From: Sphaerochaeta associata
GTDB taxonomy: Bacteria; Spirochaetota; Spirochaetia; Sphaerochaetales; Sphaerochaetaceae
NCBI RefSeq assembly: GCF_022869165.1
Contig: NZ_CP094929.1
Location: forward strand, 2,170,001-2,234,000
DNA: 64,000 nucleotides
Direction of reading: 5' to 3'
Below are positions 8,556-16,097 of this stretch, one piece after another. The position numbers and the translations under genes are program-made. How positions within the stretch are numbered: position 1 is the stretch's first letter; the number at the start of each line of letters is the position of its first letter. The notes below the pieces were generated by a model. The model did not search any database, had not been told where the DNA came from, and worked only from the letters and a program-made list of their open reading frames with translations.

Positions 8556-9026
8556 ATGCAGAACTTTCTAATCGGTCTTGGAATTGGAGTAGTACTGGCC
8601 ATCGTCCTCGTGGTGATCATGTCCGCAAAACGACATCAGGAAATTCTTGCAACCAACAAGGAAACCGAGCGTTTGAAGAGGATGCTGACCGACCGCATGG
8701 ATCTGGAAAGTGAGGGACTTGCCAAGCTGAAGGAACAGAATGAAGAGCTGAAAAAGCAGAACGAGAATCTACGCATCAGTCTGAGCACGTACTCACAGAA
8801 ACCCGGACGCAAGGAAGTCGCTCGGCTTCAGATCTACCAACTTGCTGTCGACCGTCTTACGATCAACAGTCCCGGTTTCGGAGCGGCCTGGCAGGCAGCC
8901 TTGAAGGAAAGTGAGGACGAGTTCCAGAAGACGTATGTTGGCGTACAGCCGTTCATCAAGCGCTTGATTCCGATCAAGACTGATGCAGCCGTCCTGCCTC
9001 AGACCGTGGAGACCAAAGACAAATAG
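8556..9026 (+). CDS. Membrane-anchored coiled-coil protein of unknown function
   Basis: I do not recognise a family. The 156-residue product has one N-terminal membrane helix (GLGIGVVLAIVLVVIM), then a heptad-rich stretch at about residues 25-75 (EELKKQNENL) predicted to form a coiled coil, and a C-terminal helical part. The ATG at 8556 is chosen over the upstream TTG at 8532 because GAGGAG lies 6 nt before it. It precedes tRNA-Leu. The architecture suggests an inner-membrane tether or structural role. Confidence 0.7.
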   Translation: MQNFLIGLGIGVVLAIVLVVIMSAKRHQEILATNKETERLKRMLTDRMDLESEGLAKLKEQNEELKKQNENLRISLSTYSQKPGRKEVARLQIYQLAVDRLTINSPGFGAAWQAALKESEDEFQKTYVGVQPFIKRLIPIKTDAAVLPQTVETKDK

Positions 9027-9032
9027 ACATCA

Positions 9033-9116
9033 GCCGAAATGGTGGAACAGGTAGACACAAGGGACTTAAAATCCCTTGCTCGCAAGGGCGTACGGGTTCG
9101 ATTCCCGTTTTCGGCA
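9033..9116 (+). tRNA. tRNA-Leu (anticodon TAA)
   Basis: An 84-nt class II tRNA. The acceptor GCCGAAA (9033-9039) pairs with TTTCGGC (9109-9115), the anticodon loop contains TAA within GGGACTTAAAATCCC, a variable arm is present and the T loop is GGTTCGATTCC. CCA is not encoded. An insertion sequence begins 17 bp downstream. Confidence 0.95.
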
Positions 9117-9128
9117 AAACTTTTTATT

Positions 9129-9133
9129 ACATA
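9129..9133. repeat. Target-site duplication ACATA (left copy; right copy 10614-10618)
   Basis: The five bases immediately outside each inverted repeat are identical, as expected for a staggered 5-bp cut at insertion. Confidence 0.85.
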
Positions 9134-9168
9134 GAGGCTCTTGCAAAATAGCAAAAGCCTGACATTTC

Positions 9169-9227
9169 CATGCTTCCGGGCTGCCTGAGGCAGCTTCAGA
9201 AGCCCAGCCTAGATGAAAACAAGCATG
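9169..9227 (+). other. Nested hairpin near the left end of the insertion sequence
   Basis: CATGCTT (9169-9175) can pair with AAGCATG (9221-9227), enclosing GCTTC/GAAGC (9172-9176/9199-9203) or the palindrome GCTGCCTGAGGCAGC (9180-9194). It lies between the inverted repeat and the transposase promoter and may slow incoming RNA polymerase. Confidence 0.45.
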
Positions 9228-9249
9228 TAATTTGAAGATTTGTATAGAA

Positions 9250-9312
9250 ATGGACCTGACAATCCTTTATAATATGATTAACTACAAACAATTAGAAGGA
9301 GAGCAGGTCCAT
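9250..9312 (+). promoter_or_regulatory. Fold-back element hiding the transposase start in read-through RNA
   Basis: ATGGACCTG (9250-9258) is exactly complementary to CAGGTCCAT (9304-9312), which includes the first two bases of the transposase ATG (9311-9313) and closes a loop holding the AGAAGGAGAG Shine-Dalgarno. A TATAAT box at 9268-9273 would start transcription near 9280. Native mRNA therefore lacks the 5' arm, while transcripts entering from tRNA-Leu would carry both arms. Confidence 0.6.
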
Positions 9313-10423
9313 GAAAAGCATAGCAGAAATCCTCGGCGGTTGCCAGATGGTATTCGGTATTTCTTTCGACATCCAAGAGGTTTTCGAAGGGTATGTGACC
9401 GCCGAACACCGTACGTTCATCCAGATGCTGCAGGTGATAGAGGAATTTATGCCTGCATGCGAACGCAAGGAAAGCCTGCTCGGACGCAAGGGCTATGATG
9501 AGACGGCGATGATCCGTTCAGCCTTGGCCAAACAGTTTTTCAAGATTCCCACCGTCACCTCGCTTCGCAACCGCCTGCTCAGCGATCCGTCGCTGCGGCA
9601 GGTCTGCGGGTTCACCTCCGTACCCAGCGAGGCCACCTTCAGCAGGAAATTTGCATCCCATGCACGCCAAAGACTCATGGAGAAGGCGCTGGGCCCCTTG
9701 GTAAGCTCCTATCTGGACGGCCGCATCGTGGGTCATGTCAGCCGGGACTCCACGGCCATCGAGGCGCGCGAGAAGGCCGTGAACAAGAAGAAGGAAGTGA
9801 TCCCGAGGGGGAAACCCGGCAGGCCCAGGAAAGGCTCTGAGTCGAAAACCAAGAAGCAAAACGTTCTGCAGAAGCAACTTGGCCAGACTGCCGAACAGGC
9901 AGTCGAGGAATTGAACTCCCAGTGCAGCTGGGGATGCAAGCGCAACAGCCAGGGCAACCGCAACTATTGGAAGGGCTACAAGCTTCACCTGGATGTCACC
10001 GACAGCGGCATTCCCGTCAGCACCATCGTCACGGGTGCCAACGTACATGACAGCCAAGCGGCGATTCCCTTGGAGCGGATGACCGGGCAGCGGATCAAAC
10101 ACCTGTACTCGCTGATGGACAGCGCCTACGATGCAAAGCCCATCAAGGACTTCATCATCGGAAACGGCAGGATGCCCATCATCGACCCGAACAAGCGGCG
10201 CAAGCAGCAACGGGTCCTCTCCCCCTCTGAAAAGCAGCGGTTCAGGATCCGTTCGACCGTCGAACGATCCAACTCCCACCTCAAGGATTGGCTTATTCCG
10301 CCGAAGATCATGGTCAGGGGGACGGAGAAGGTCTCCCACTGCCTGATGACCGGCGTGCTGTGCCTTGCTGCAATCAAGATACTGCAGTATTGCATCCTGC
10401 CGGGCATCCAGAAAACTGCGTAA
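9311..10423 (+). CDS. IS transposase (DDE, IS4/IS5-like)
   Basis: A 370-residue transposase. An N-terminal DUF772-type region (residues 50-130) precedes the RNase H-like core. The first acid is in HVSRDSTAIEA near residue 148, the second in LMDSAYDAKP near 272, and the C-terminal E in RSTVERSNSHLKDW near 320, giving the DDE order with the Y-x2-R-x3-E-x6-K type ending of IS4/IS5 groups. A basic linker rich in Lys/Arg lies near 165-195. Strong AGAAGGAG Shine-Dalgarno. The frame is intact, so the element could be mobile. Confidence 0.92.
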   Translation: MKSIAEILGGCQMVFGISFDIQEVFEGYVTAEHRTFIQMLQVIEEFMPACERKESLLGRKGYDETAMIRSALAKQFFKIPTVTSLRNRLLSDPSLRQVCGFTSVPSEATFSRKFASHARQRLMEKALGPLVSSYLDGRIVGHVSRDSTAIEAREKAVNKKKEVIPRGKPGRPRKGSESKTKKQNVLQKQLGQTAEQAVEELNSQCSWGCKRNSQGNRNYWKGYKLHLDVTDSGIPVSTIVTGANVHDSQAAIPLERMTGQRIKHLYSLMDSAYDAKPIKDFIIGNGRMPIIDPNKRRKQQRVLSPSEKQRFRIRSTVERSNSHLKDWLIPPKIMVRGTEKVSHCLMTGVLCLAAIKILQYCILPGIQKTA

Positions 10424-10641
10424 CACCACAAAGAGCAATGATGCATTCGCCTATCGTGGGGTAGGTGTGTCTTCTTGCACTCGATTATCGATGGACCGGG
10501 CGTATTTACTCGTTTGAAGCCCTTGATTGGACGGTTCGCTCCTCTTAATCAATGGTATTAGTGTCGTCGGATGGATTCAAATTCTCAATGAATCCTCATT
10601 TTGCAAGAGCCTCACATAATCTTATATTATAATGAATTAAT

Positions 10642-10678
10642 AATGTACATAATGTACGCTTGTACCTATATGTACATT
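10642..10678. terminator. Inverted repeat downstream of the SDR gene (possible terminator or operator)
   Basis: AATGTACATA (10642-10651) and TATGTACATT (10669-10678) are perfect 10-bp complements, with GTAC repeats in the 17-nt loop. It begins 4 bp after the SDR stop codon. The AT-rich stem could terminate, but the TGTACA cores also resemble operator half-sites. Confidence 0.4.
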
Positions 10679-10681
10679 CTT

Positions 10682-11626
10682 TCATTCTGAGAGGCGCCCC
10701 AATTCCAAGCTTTTTTGCCACAGCTTCTCTGCTATGGTTTGGTCAAGCGCATGCGGTGCAGGTATTTCCAGCGTAGTGAAATTGAAAAACTTCCCGGTCA
10801 ACCCCTCCACCTCTTCCGATACCCCCAGATAGTAGAGCGCCTGGGCCGACAGAAGCGGAGATCGGGATGAGGGGTTGATAACGCGGTGCTTGAAGAACTT
10901 GTACAACCGCCCGTTGTTCTCCCCCATGTTGGTCAGGACATCGCCGGGATGCATGGCATTGATGGTGACATTGCTACCGGCAAAATTTCGGCTGAAGGGA
11001 AACAGTGAGAGCAACTGGGCTGTCTTGGCCGAGCCGTAGCTTTTAAGCCCTGTGTAATGCTGCTTATCCCAGCGAAGGTCGTCAAGTTTGAGGCCTGCGA
11101 GTGCAAAGCGGTGGCCTTCAGAGTTCACATAGAGAATCCTCGCATGGTGCTGTCCCATCAGCTTGTCCTGCAGCTTGTAGGTGATGATGAACGGGGCGAG
11201 GTAGTTCACTTGGAACACTTCCTCGATGCCGTCGCCTGTAAAACGCTTGTGCGTATTGTACACCCCTGCATTGTGGATCAACACAGTGATGTCCTGTTCA
11301 AGGGAAGCCAGATGATCGGCTGCGGCATGGATATCACTCAACTTGGAGAAATCGGCAATGAAATAAGAGTAAACACCCTTGAATTCTTGCTCGAGCTCTG
11401 CCTTCAGCTTCTCCGACTTCTCCTTGCTCCGGTTGATCAACAGAAGAGCTGCACCATGACTTGCATAGAGTCTGGCTGTCTCATACCCGATTCCCGAAGT
11501 AGCTCCGGTTATGACCACCAATTTGCCCTCAAAATCCTTTGATTCCTGCTTGGGTATGGCTTTGTTGTTCCTCAGCATGGCACTGATGTTCGACCATTGA
11601 TACTGTTTCCAATAGGGATTACTCAT
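10682..11626 (-). CDS. Short-chain dehydrogenase/reductase
   Basis: A 314-residue classical SDR. The cofactor motif is VITGATSGIGYETARLYASHG near residue 40, followed by HNAGVY near 115, a serine-containing LYVNSEGHR near 165 and the catalytic YGSAK near 200. The ATG at 11626 is preferred over the upstream TTG at 11638 because GAGGA lies 5 nt before it. The longer N-terminus (about 30 residues before the Rossmann fold) resembles retinol dehydrogenase-type SDRs. It follows the SnoaL-like gene with an 8-bp gap, suggesting a two-gene operon. The substrate is unknown. Confidence 0.85.
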   Translation of the reverse strand: MSNPYWKQYQWSNISAMLRNNKAIPKQESKDFEGKLVVITGATSGIGYETARLYASHGAALLLINRSKEKSEKLKAELEQEFKGVYSYFIADFSKLSDIHAAADHLASLEQDITVLIHNAGVYNTHKRFTGDGIEEVFQVNYLAPFIITYKLQDKLMGQHHARILYVNSEGHRFALAGLKLDDLRWDKQHYTGLKSYGSAKTAQLLSLFPFSRNFAGSNVTINAMHPGDVLTNMGENNGRLYKFFKHRVINPSSRSPLLSAQALYYLGVSEEVEGLTGKFFNFTTLEIPAPHALDQTIAEKLWQKSLELGRLSE

Positions 11627-11634
11627 ACCATTCC

Positions 11635-12075
11635 TCAACCAAACTTCTTATGCATGAATTTTCGATACATCTTGTTGAACCTGGGGATATTATCGAAGAT
11701 ATCACCCCATAAGTCGTAGTAATCGCGTTGTTCGATGATCTTCCCCTCATCGTTCAAGGTTACCCTGCTGCAGCCAAAAACTGATGAGTTCGGGTACTTC
11801 TTGAAACTCAGGCTCATCTCCCACTCCATGAACAGCACATTGCCGTTGGAAGCCGTATTCTTCACGTCCATCTTCAAGTTGTTCGAACGGGCGATCAAGC
11901 GCTCGGTCATGGCCTTGAAGTCGTCAATTCCGTTGATTTTTTGGACACTGTCACAAAAATAGATGGCTTGGTCATAATAAGGTAGAATATGGGACCAGTC
12001 AGGTTTGCCCTCGGTATTGTAGATGTTAGTCCATAAGTCCTTCAGCTGTTCTTTGCTCTGAATCACAAAATCCAT
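11635..12075 (-). CDS. SnoaL/NTF2-like fold protein
   Basis: A 146-residue alpha+beta barrel protein of the SnoaL-like polyketide cyclase/NTF2 superfamily. Support comes from size, a WSHILPYYDQAIYFCDS strand-helix pattern, and a C-terminal strand pair ending EQRDYYDLWGD typical of these folds. I chose ATG 12075 (GAGGGG upstream) over 12102, because a TATAAA box overlaps the upstream ATG and would place the transcript start inside the longer frame. It lies directly upstream of the SDR gene; SnoaL-like plus SDR pairs often act together on small carbonyl compounds. Confidence 0.65.
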   Translation of the reverse strand: MDFVIQSKEQLKDLWTNIYNTEGKPDWSHILPYYDQAIYFCDSVQKINGIDDFKAMTERLIARSNNLKMDVKNTASNGNVLFMEWEMSLSFKKYPNSSVFGCSRVTLNDEGKIIEQRDYYDLWGDIFDNIPRFNKMYRKFMHKKFG

Positions 12076-12151
12076 GGCATGCGGTCCCCTCTTGAGCTTC
12101 ATTTATAGCATGGATGCAACCAATCTTCATTAAAAAAGGATTTCGATATTA

Positions 12152-12177
12152 TATGTAAATTTACATACATATGTATG
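12152..12177. promoter_or_regulatory. Overlapping perfect palindromes upstream of the TRAP promoter
   Basis: TATGTAAATTTACATA (12152-12167) and CATACATATGTATG (12164-12177) are both perfect palindromes sharing four bases. They lie between divergent SnoaL-SDR and TRAP genes, just upstream of the TRAP -35 box. A dimeric repressor or activator site is the simplest reading. Confidence 0.5.
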
Positions 12178-12214
12178 TTTTTCTCATTTTTATGCATTAA
12201 AATGCATATCCAAA

Positions 12215-12243
12215 TTGACAAATGCGCAAACAACCTCTAGATT
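12215..12243 (+). promoter_or_regulatory. Promoter of the TRAP transporter operon
   Basis: Consensus TTGACA (12215-12220), 17-bp spacer, TAGATT (12238-12243). Its position rules out the TTG at 12215 as a start codon and supports ATG 12269. Confidence 0.65.
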
Positions 12244-12268
12244 GAAGGGAACGTTTGGGGTAGGTAGC

Positions 12269-14242
12269 ATGGAGCACAGTTCAACAGAGAAAACGTTCAC
12301 CAAAGAAGAGCTCATTGCCCAGGAGTTGCTGGACAAGAAGGAATCGGATAGCAAGCTCCGGGTATACTCGGGTCCGCTTGGAACCGTCATTACTGCATTA
12401 TTTCTTATATGGTCGGTATTTCAAGTATATGCGAATACCATAGGCATCATCGATGCCATGTCGTTGCGGACGTGGCACCTTTTCTTTCTCATGCTTTTCA
12501 CCTTTCTATTATTTCCAACCTATCCTTCAGAAAACCGAAAGAGAACACTTCCCCCTGTCTGGGACATCGTGCTGTTGGGTGTGTTGATCTTCACGTTCTG
12601 GTATCTCTTGAAAAATTACATCGTAGTAGCCAAACGTGGTGGATACCTGATCAATGCCGACCTTTGGCTTGCAGGCATCACCATGGTCCTGATCTTCGAG
12701 GCGGGGCGAAGGGCGTGCAAGAATCTTGCCGTCCTGGGTTTGATATTCCTGCTCTACAACTTTTTGGGGATGTGGATTCCCGGCGAGCTCGGCCATGTAG
12801 GGTTCAGCGTCAAACGTGTACTCAACCACATGATATGGGGCAGCCAGGGAATCTTCGGTGTTGGAATCGGTGTCAGCGCCACCTATATTTTTCTGTTCGT
12901 CCTCTTTGGCGCATACCTGAAATACAGTGGATTCAGTCAATTCATCAACGATATCTCCCTGACTCTGGTTGGCAGGACTGCCGGAGGCCCTGCAAAGGTT
13001 GCTGTACTGGCCAGTGCACTTTTAGGCATGATCAACGGTTCGGCCATCGCCAATGTCGCTACCACAGGAACCATAACCATCCCTATGATGAAGAAAACCG
13101 GCTACAAGAAGGAGTTTGCCGCCGCAGTGGAGGCTGTTGCTTCCACCGGAGGTCAGTTCGCCCCACCCATCATGGGAGCCGTCGGCTTTGTCATGGCAGA
13201 ATTCATGGGGGTAAGCTACACAAAAGTCTTGCTTGCTGCCTGCATCCCGGCATTCTTGTACTATCTTACCCTTCTGTTTGCCGTACACTTTGAAGCGAAA
13301 CGGCTCGGTCTCTCCGGCTTGAGCAAGGAGAACATACCCAACGCCTTGGTGGTTATGAAAAAGCAGGGGCATCTGATCATTCCCTTGGTGGTACTTATCG
13401 GGATGCTCAGTTTCGGCTATACACCCTTGTTCGCCGCGGTTGTTGCGATTTTTGCCACCATCGGGGCATCCTGGCTGAGAAAAGAGACACGCATGACGTG
13501 GGCCGTCATCGTGCAGGCTACCGTCGAAGGAGCACGATCGGCAGTAGCGGTGGGGATGAGCTGTGCGATCATCGGGGTGATCATCGGAACGGTCTCCTTG
13601 ACCGGGCTGGGCCTAAGTTTTGGATACATCATCCTCAAGGTTGTCGGTGAAGGACAACTGTACCTCGGGGGCTTGATGGTCATGCTCATGAGCATCGTGC
13701 TCGGCATGGGAGTTCCCGGAGTTGCCGCGTATGTCATCGTATCGACGGTCTCTGTTCCAGTTCTTATCCAGACCGGAGCGATTCCCATGGCCGCCCACAT
13801 GTTCTGCCTCATCTATGCATGCCTTTCCAACATTACGCCCCCTGTGGCAATGAGCAGTTACGTAGCAAGCGGCATTGCCGACTCCGACCAAACAAAAACC
13901 AGTCTCATTGCCGTGAAACTCGGACTGACCGGGTTCATCCTCCCCTTCTTCTTCTTGGATAATCCAATACTCCTGCTGGGAAGCACCGAGGGGGTCCCCT
14001 TGCTCATCACCATCAGGGCGCTCATTACCTCATCCATCGGAGTCATCGCTCTCTCATCAGGCCTTCAGGGGTACTTATTAGGCAAGCTGAATATTCTTGA
14101 ACGCCTGGTGATGGTTGCAGCCGGTCTCTTATTCATAGAAACAGGACTGGTAACCGATCTAGCCGCACTCATGCTCGTTGGAGTCATTATGGCTATCCAA
14201 TATACACAGAAGAAAGCACACAACAAGGAGAGAATCGCATGA
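12269..14242 (+). CDS. TRAP transporter fused 4TM/12TM permease (TAXI type)
   Basis: A 657-residue polytopic membrane protein joining the small (DctQ-like) and large (DctM-like) TRAP subunits. About four helices lie in residues 40-190, then a long set of helices. Typical DctM signatures include LLGMINGSAIANVATTGT, SVASTGGQ-type GGQFAPPIMGAVGF, and VPGVAAYVIVSTVSVPVL. The first 20 residues are poorly structured. ATG 12269 follows GGGGTAGGT. It overlaps the next gene by ATGA, so the binding protein is co-translated. Import is driven by a sodium or proton gradient; the substrate is probably an organic acid or amino acid such as glutamate, which sequence cannot decide. Confidence 0.93.
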   Translation: MEHSSTEKTFTKEELIAQELLDKKESDSKLRVYSGPLGTVITALFLIWSVFQVYANTIGIIDAMSLRTWHLFFLMLFTFLLFPTYPSENRKRTLPPVWDIVLLGVLIFTFWYLLKNYIVVAKRGGYLINADLWLAGITMVLIFEAGRRACKNLAVLGLIFLLYNFLGMWIPGELGHVGFSVKRVLNHMIWGSQGIFGVGIGVSATYIFLFVLFGAYLKYSGFSQFINDISLTLVGRTAGGPAKVAVLASALLGMINGSAIANVATTGTITIPMMKKTGYKKEFAAAVEAVASTGGQFAPPIMGAVGFVMAEFMGVSYTKVLLAACIPAFLYYLTLLFAVHFEAKRLGLSGLSKENIPNALVVMKKQGHLIIPLVVLIGMLSFGYTPLFAAVVAIFATIGASWLRKETRMTWAVIVQATVEGARSAVAVGMSCAIIGVIIGTVSLTGLGLSFGYIILKVVGEGQLYLGGLMVMLMSIVLGMGVPGVAAYVIVSTVSVPVLIQTGAIPMAAHMFCLIYACLSNITPPVAMSSYVASGIADSDQTKTSLIAVKLGLTGFILPFFFLDNPILLLGSTEGVPLLITIRALITSSIGVIALSSGLQGYLLGKLNILERLVMVAAGLLFIETGLVTDLAALMLVGVIMAIQYTQKKAHNKERIA

Positions 14243-15222
14243 AAAAGTCTGTAGGAGTATTGCTGGTTATCACCATGCTCATTTCGGGCCAACTGTTTGC
14301 CGCAGGAGCCCAGGAGGGAGCGGCCGAACCTGTTAAAAAGACAGTCATCAACTTCCCGACCGCTGCAACCACAGGGGCTGTGTATCCTCTTGGGTCGGCA
14401 ATGGCCAACCTGTGGAATACCAAGCTTGATACCGTCAGGGCTAGTGCACAGGCAAGCGCCGGCGGTATCGCCAACCTCAACATGATTGCCGACGGAGAAG
14501 CCCAGTTGGGAGTCGCCGTCACCTCGATCATGTATGAATCCTTCAACGGCATCGGAGCTTTCGAGGGAAGACCCAACCCCAATCTCAGGGTTATGATCGG
14601 CTTGTATGCCAACCCCAACCAGGTCGTTGTTACACAGAACAGCGGTATTAATTCACTTGCCGATCTCAGCGGCAAGCGCTTCGCATCCGGTGCTCCGGGT
14701 TCGACTACGGAAGTGGAGACCAGCCTGCACCTCAAGACCAGCGGAGTCAACTATCCTGATGGATTGAGAGTCCAGTATGTCGGATTCACCGAAGCGATCG
14801 ACTTGATGCGCAACAAGCAACTTGACGGGGCTTGGATCATGGCTGGCATTCCCAATGCTGCAGTAACCGAGATGCTTTCAACAGCCGGCGGAAAATTGCT
14901 CAGTCTCGACATGGACCTGATCAAGAAGCTGCAAAAGGCCTATCCCTGGTACGGTGCCTACACCATTCCCGCCAATACCTATCCAGGCCAGACAACCGAC
15001 GTCCTGACTTCGGCGATCAAAATCACCGTCTGTACTGATGCCCGTGTCGATGCCGATGTTGTATACGACATGACCAAGACGTTCTGGGAAAACTTTGAGG
15101 AATTGAAGGCCACTCAGGCTCCGCTGAAGCAGGTCAATCCTAAGGAAGCAGTAAAGGATCTGGCAGGCCTGCCCTTGCATGAAGGTGCTGCACGCTACTA
15201 CAAAGAGATTGGATTGCTGTAA
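14239..15222 (+). CDS. TAXI-family TRAP solute-binding protein
   Basis: A 327-residue periplasmic protein with a cleavable signal peptide (LLVITMLISGQLFAAGAQ). The mature part has the TAXI signature INFPTAATTGAVYPLGSAMANLW near 35, followed by RASAQASAGGIANLNMI, and the conserved GAPGSTTEVE near 155. It overlaps the fused permease by 4 nt and is followed by a strong terminator, so the transport system is a two-gene operon. Confidence 0.94.
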   Translation: MKKSVGVLLVITMLISGQLFAAGAQEGAAEPVKKTVINFPTAATTGAVYPLGSAMANLWNTKLDTVRASAQASAGGIANLNMIADGEAQLGVAVTSIMYESFNGIGAFEGRPNPNLRVMIGLYANPNQVVVTQNSGINSLADLSGKRFASGAPGSTTEVETSLHLKTSGVNYPDGLRVQYVGFTEAIDLMRNKQLDGAWIMAGIPNAAVTEMLSTAGGKLLSLDMDLIKKLQKAYPWYGAYTIPANTYPGQTTDVLTSAIKITVCTDARVDADVVYDMTKTFWENFEELKATQAPLKQVNPKEAVKDLAGLPLHEGAARYYKEIGLL

Positions 15223-15239
15223 AGATTCCCGTATCCAGA

Positions 15240-15269
15240 AGCCAGGGTTGTTCAACTCTGGCTTTTTTT
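15240..15269 (+). terminator. Rho-independent terminator of the TRAP operon
   Basis: AGCCAG (15240-15245) with further pairing around GTTGTTCAAC, then CTGGCT (15258-15263) and T7. The stem lies partly within the 3' end of the convergent ABC ATPase gene. Confidence 0.85.
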
Positions 15270-16097
15270 CTGCTCCAACAACGCAAGACATGCCTGCATA
15301 TCCTGCTTGCCTTGCCCGACGCGTTCATACAGCTTATCGAGGACAGCCTCATCGAAGAGAGCGGAGAAGCCCTGCCGACCGAGAAACGACCGTACAAAAG
15401 GAGTCTTCGGCCTGAACACCAAGTCCTCGGCCGTTCCTTCCTGGACGATGCTTCCATGGTGAATGAGCACGATCCTGGTTCCCAAACGAAAAGCTTCACG
15501 GATGTCATGAGTGACAAAAACAATGGTCTGCCCAAGTTTTCGGTGAATCTGCTTGAGCTGGTCCTGCAGTTGCGTTCTGGTCTGTTCGTCCACAGCCCCG
15601 AACGGCTCATCCATGAGCATGATGGATGGATTTGCAGCCAAAGCACGAGCGACCCCCACCCGCTGTTTCTGCCCTCCGCTCAGTTGGCGTGGATAGCGCA
15701 TCAACAGCTCACGTTTCAGACCTACCAATTCCAGCAACCGCTCTGCACGTTCTTTGCGCTGCTGGATATCCACACCCTGCAGCTTCAACACATAGCTGAC
15801 ATTCTCCCACACACGCATGTGCGGAAACAAACCTACTTGTTGGATTGCATACCCGATAGAACGCCTGAGCTCCTCAATGTTGTAGTCGCTGAGCTTTTTC
15901 CCATGGATACGCAGATACCCTGCATCAAAATCGAGCAGATTGTTGACCAACTTGAGCAAGGTGGTCTTGCCGCAGCCCGATTGGCCGAGCAGGACCACAA
16001 ACTCCCCTTGCTGTATAGCCAGGTTGATATCGCTGAGGACCACCTCCTCAGGGGTATAGGACTTGCTGATGTGCTCGAACTCGATTGCATACTCCAT
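15252..16097 (-). CDS. Osmoprotectant-type ABC transporter ATP-binding protein
   Basis: A 281-residue ABC ATPase with Walker A GQSGCGKTT near 39, Q-loop QQVGLFPHM, signature LSGGQKQRVGVARAL near 143, Walker B IMLMDEPFGAVDEQTR and switch VTHDIREAFRLG. The FGAVDEQTR sequence and strong overall match point to the OpuCA/OpuBA (choline/glycine betaine) group. No CBS domains follow, unlike OpuCA. It overlaps the binding-protein gene by one base (TGATG) and is the last gene of permease-binding protein-ATPase. Confidence 0.88.
   Translation of the reverse strand: MEYAIEFEHISKSYTPEEVVLSDINLAIQQGEFVVLLGQSGCGKTTLLKLVNNLLDFDAGYLRIHGKKLSDYNIEELRRSIGYAIQQVGLFPHMRVWENVSYVLKLQGVDIQQRKERAERLLELVGLKRELLMRYPRQLSGGQKQRVGVARALAANPSIMLMDEPFGAVDEQTRTQLQDQLKQIHRKLGQTIVFVTHDIREAFRLGTRIVLIHHGSIVQEGTAEDLVFRPKTPFVRSFLGRQGFSALFDEAVLDKLYERVGQGKQDMQACLALLEQKKSQS

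Larger units (their letters stand above)
9134..10613 (+). mobile_element. Complete insertion sequence with IS4/IS5-like DDE transposase
   Basis: A 1480-bp element bounded by perfect 16-bp inverted repeats, GAGGCTCTTGCAAAAT at 9134-9149 and its complement at 10598-10613. It is flanked by a 5-bp direct repeat ACATA (9129-9133 and 10614-10618), a target-site duplication. One intact transposase gene fills the centre. About 185 bp of non-coding DNA lies between the transposase stop and the right end, with no other feature I can name. Intact ends and duplication indicate a recent, possibly active insertion just downstream of tRNA-Leu. Confidence 0.93.

Noticed and set aside
9518-10438. A 306-codon frame antisense to the transposase
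   Set aside because: Antisense shadow of a GC-rich gene; nothing supports translation.
12215-12268. TTG at 12215 as the TRAP start codon
   Set aside because: The TTG is part of a consensus TTGACA box with a -10 17 bp downstream, so transcription starts after it.
15252-16097. CBS-domain OpuCA assignment
   Set aside because: The ATPase ends about 40 residues after the core; no CBS pair is present, so the narrower name was not used.
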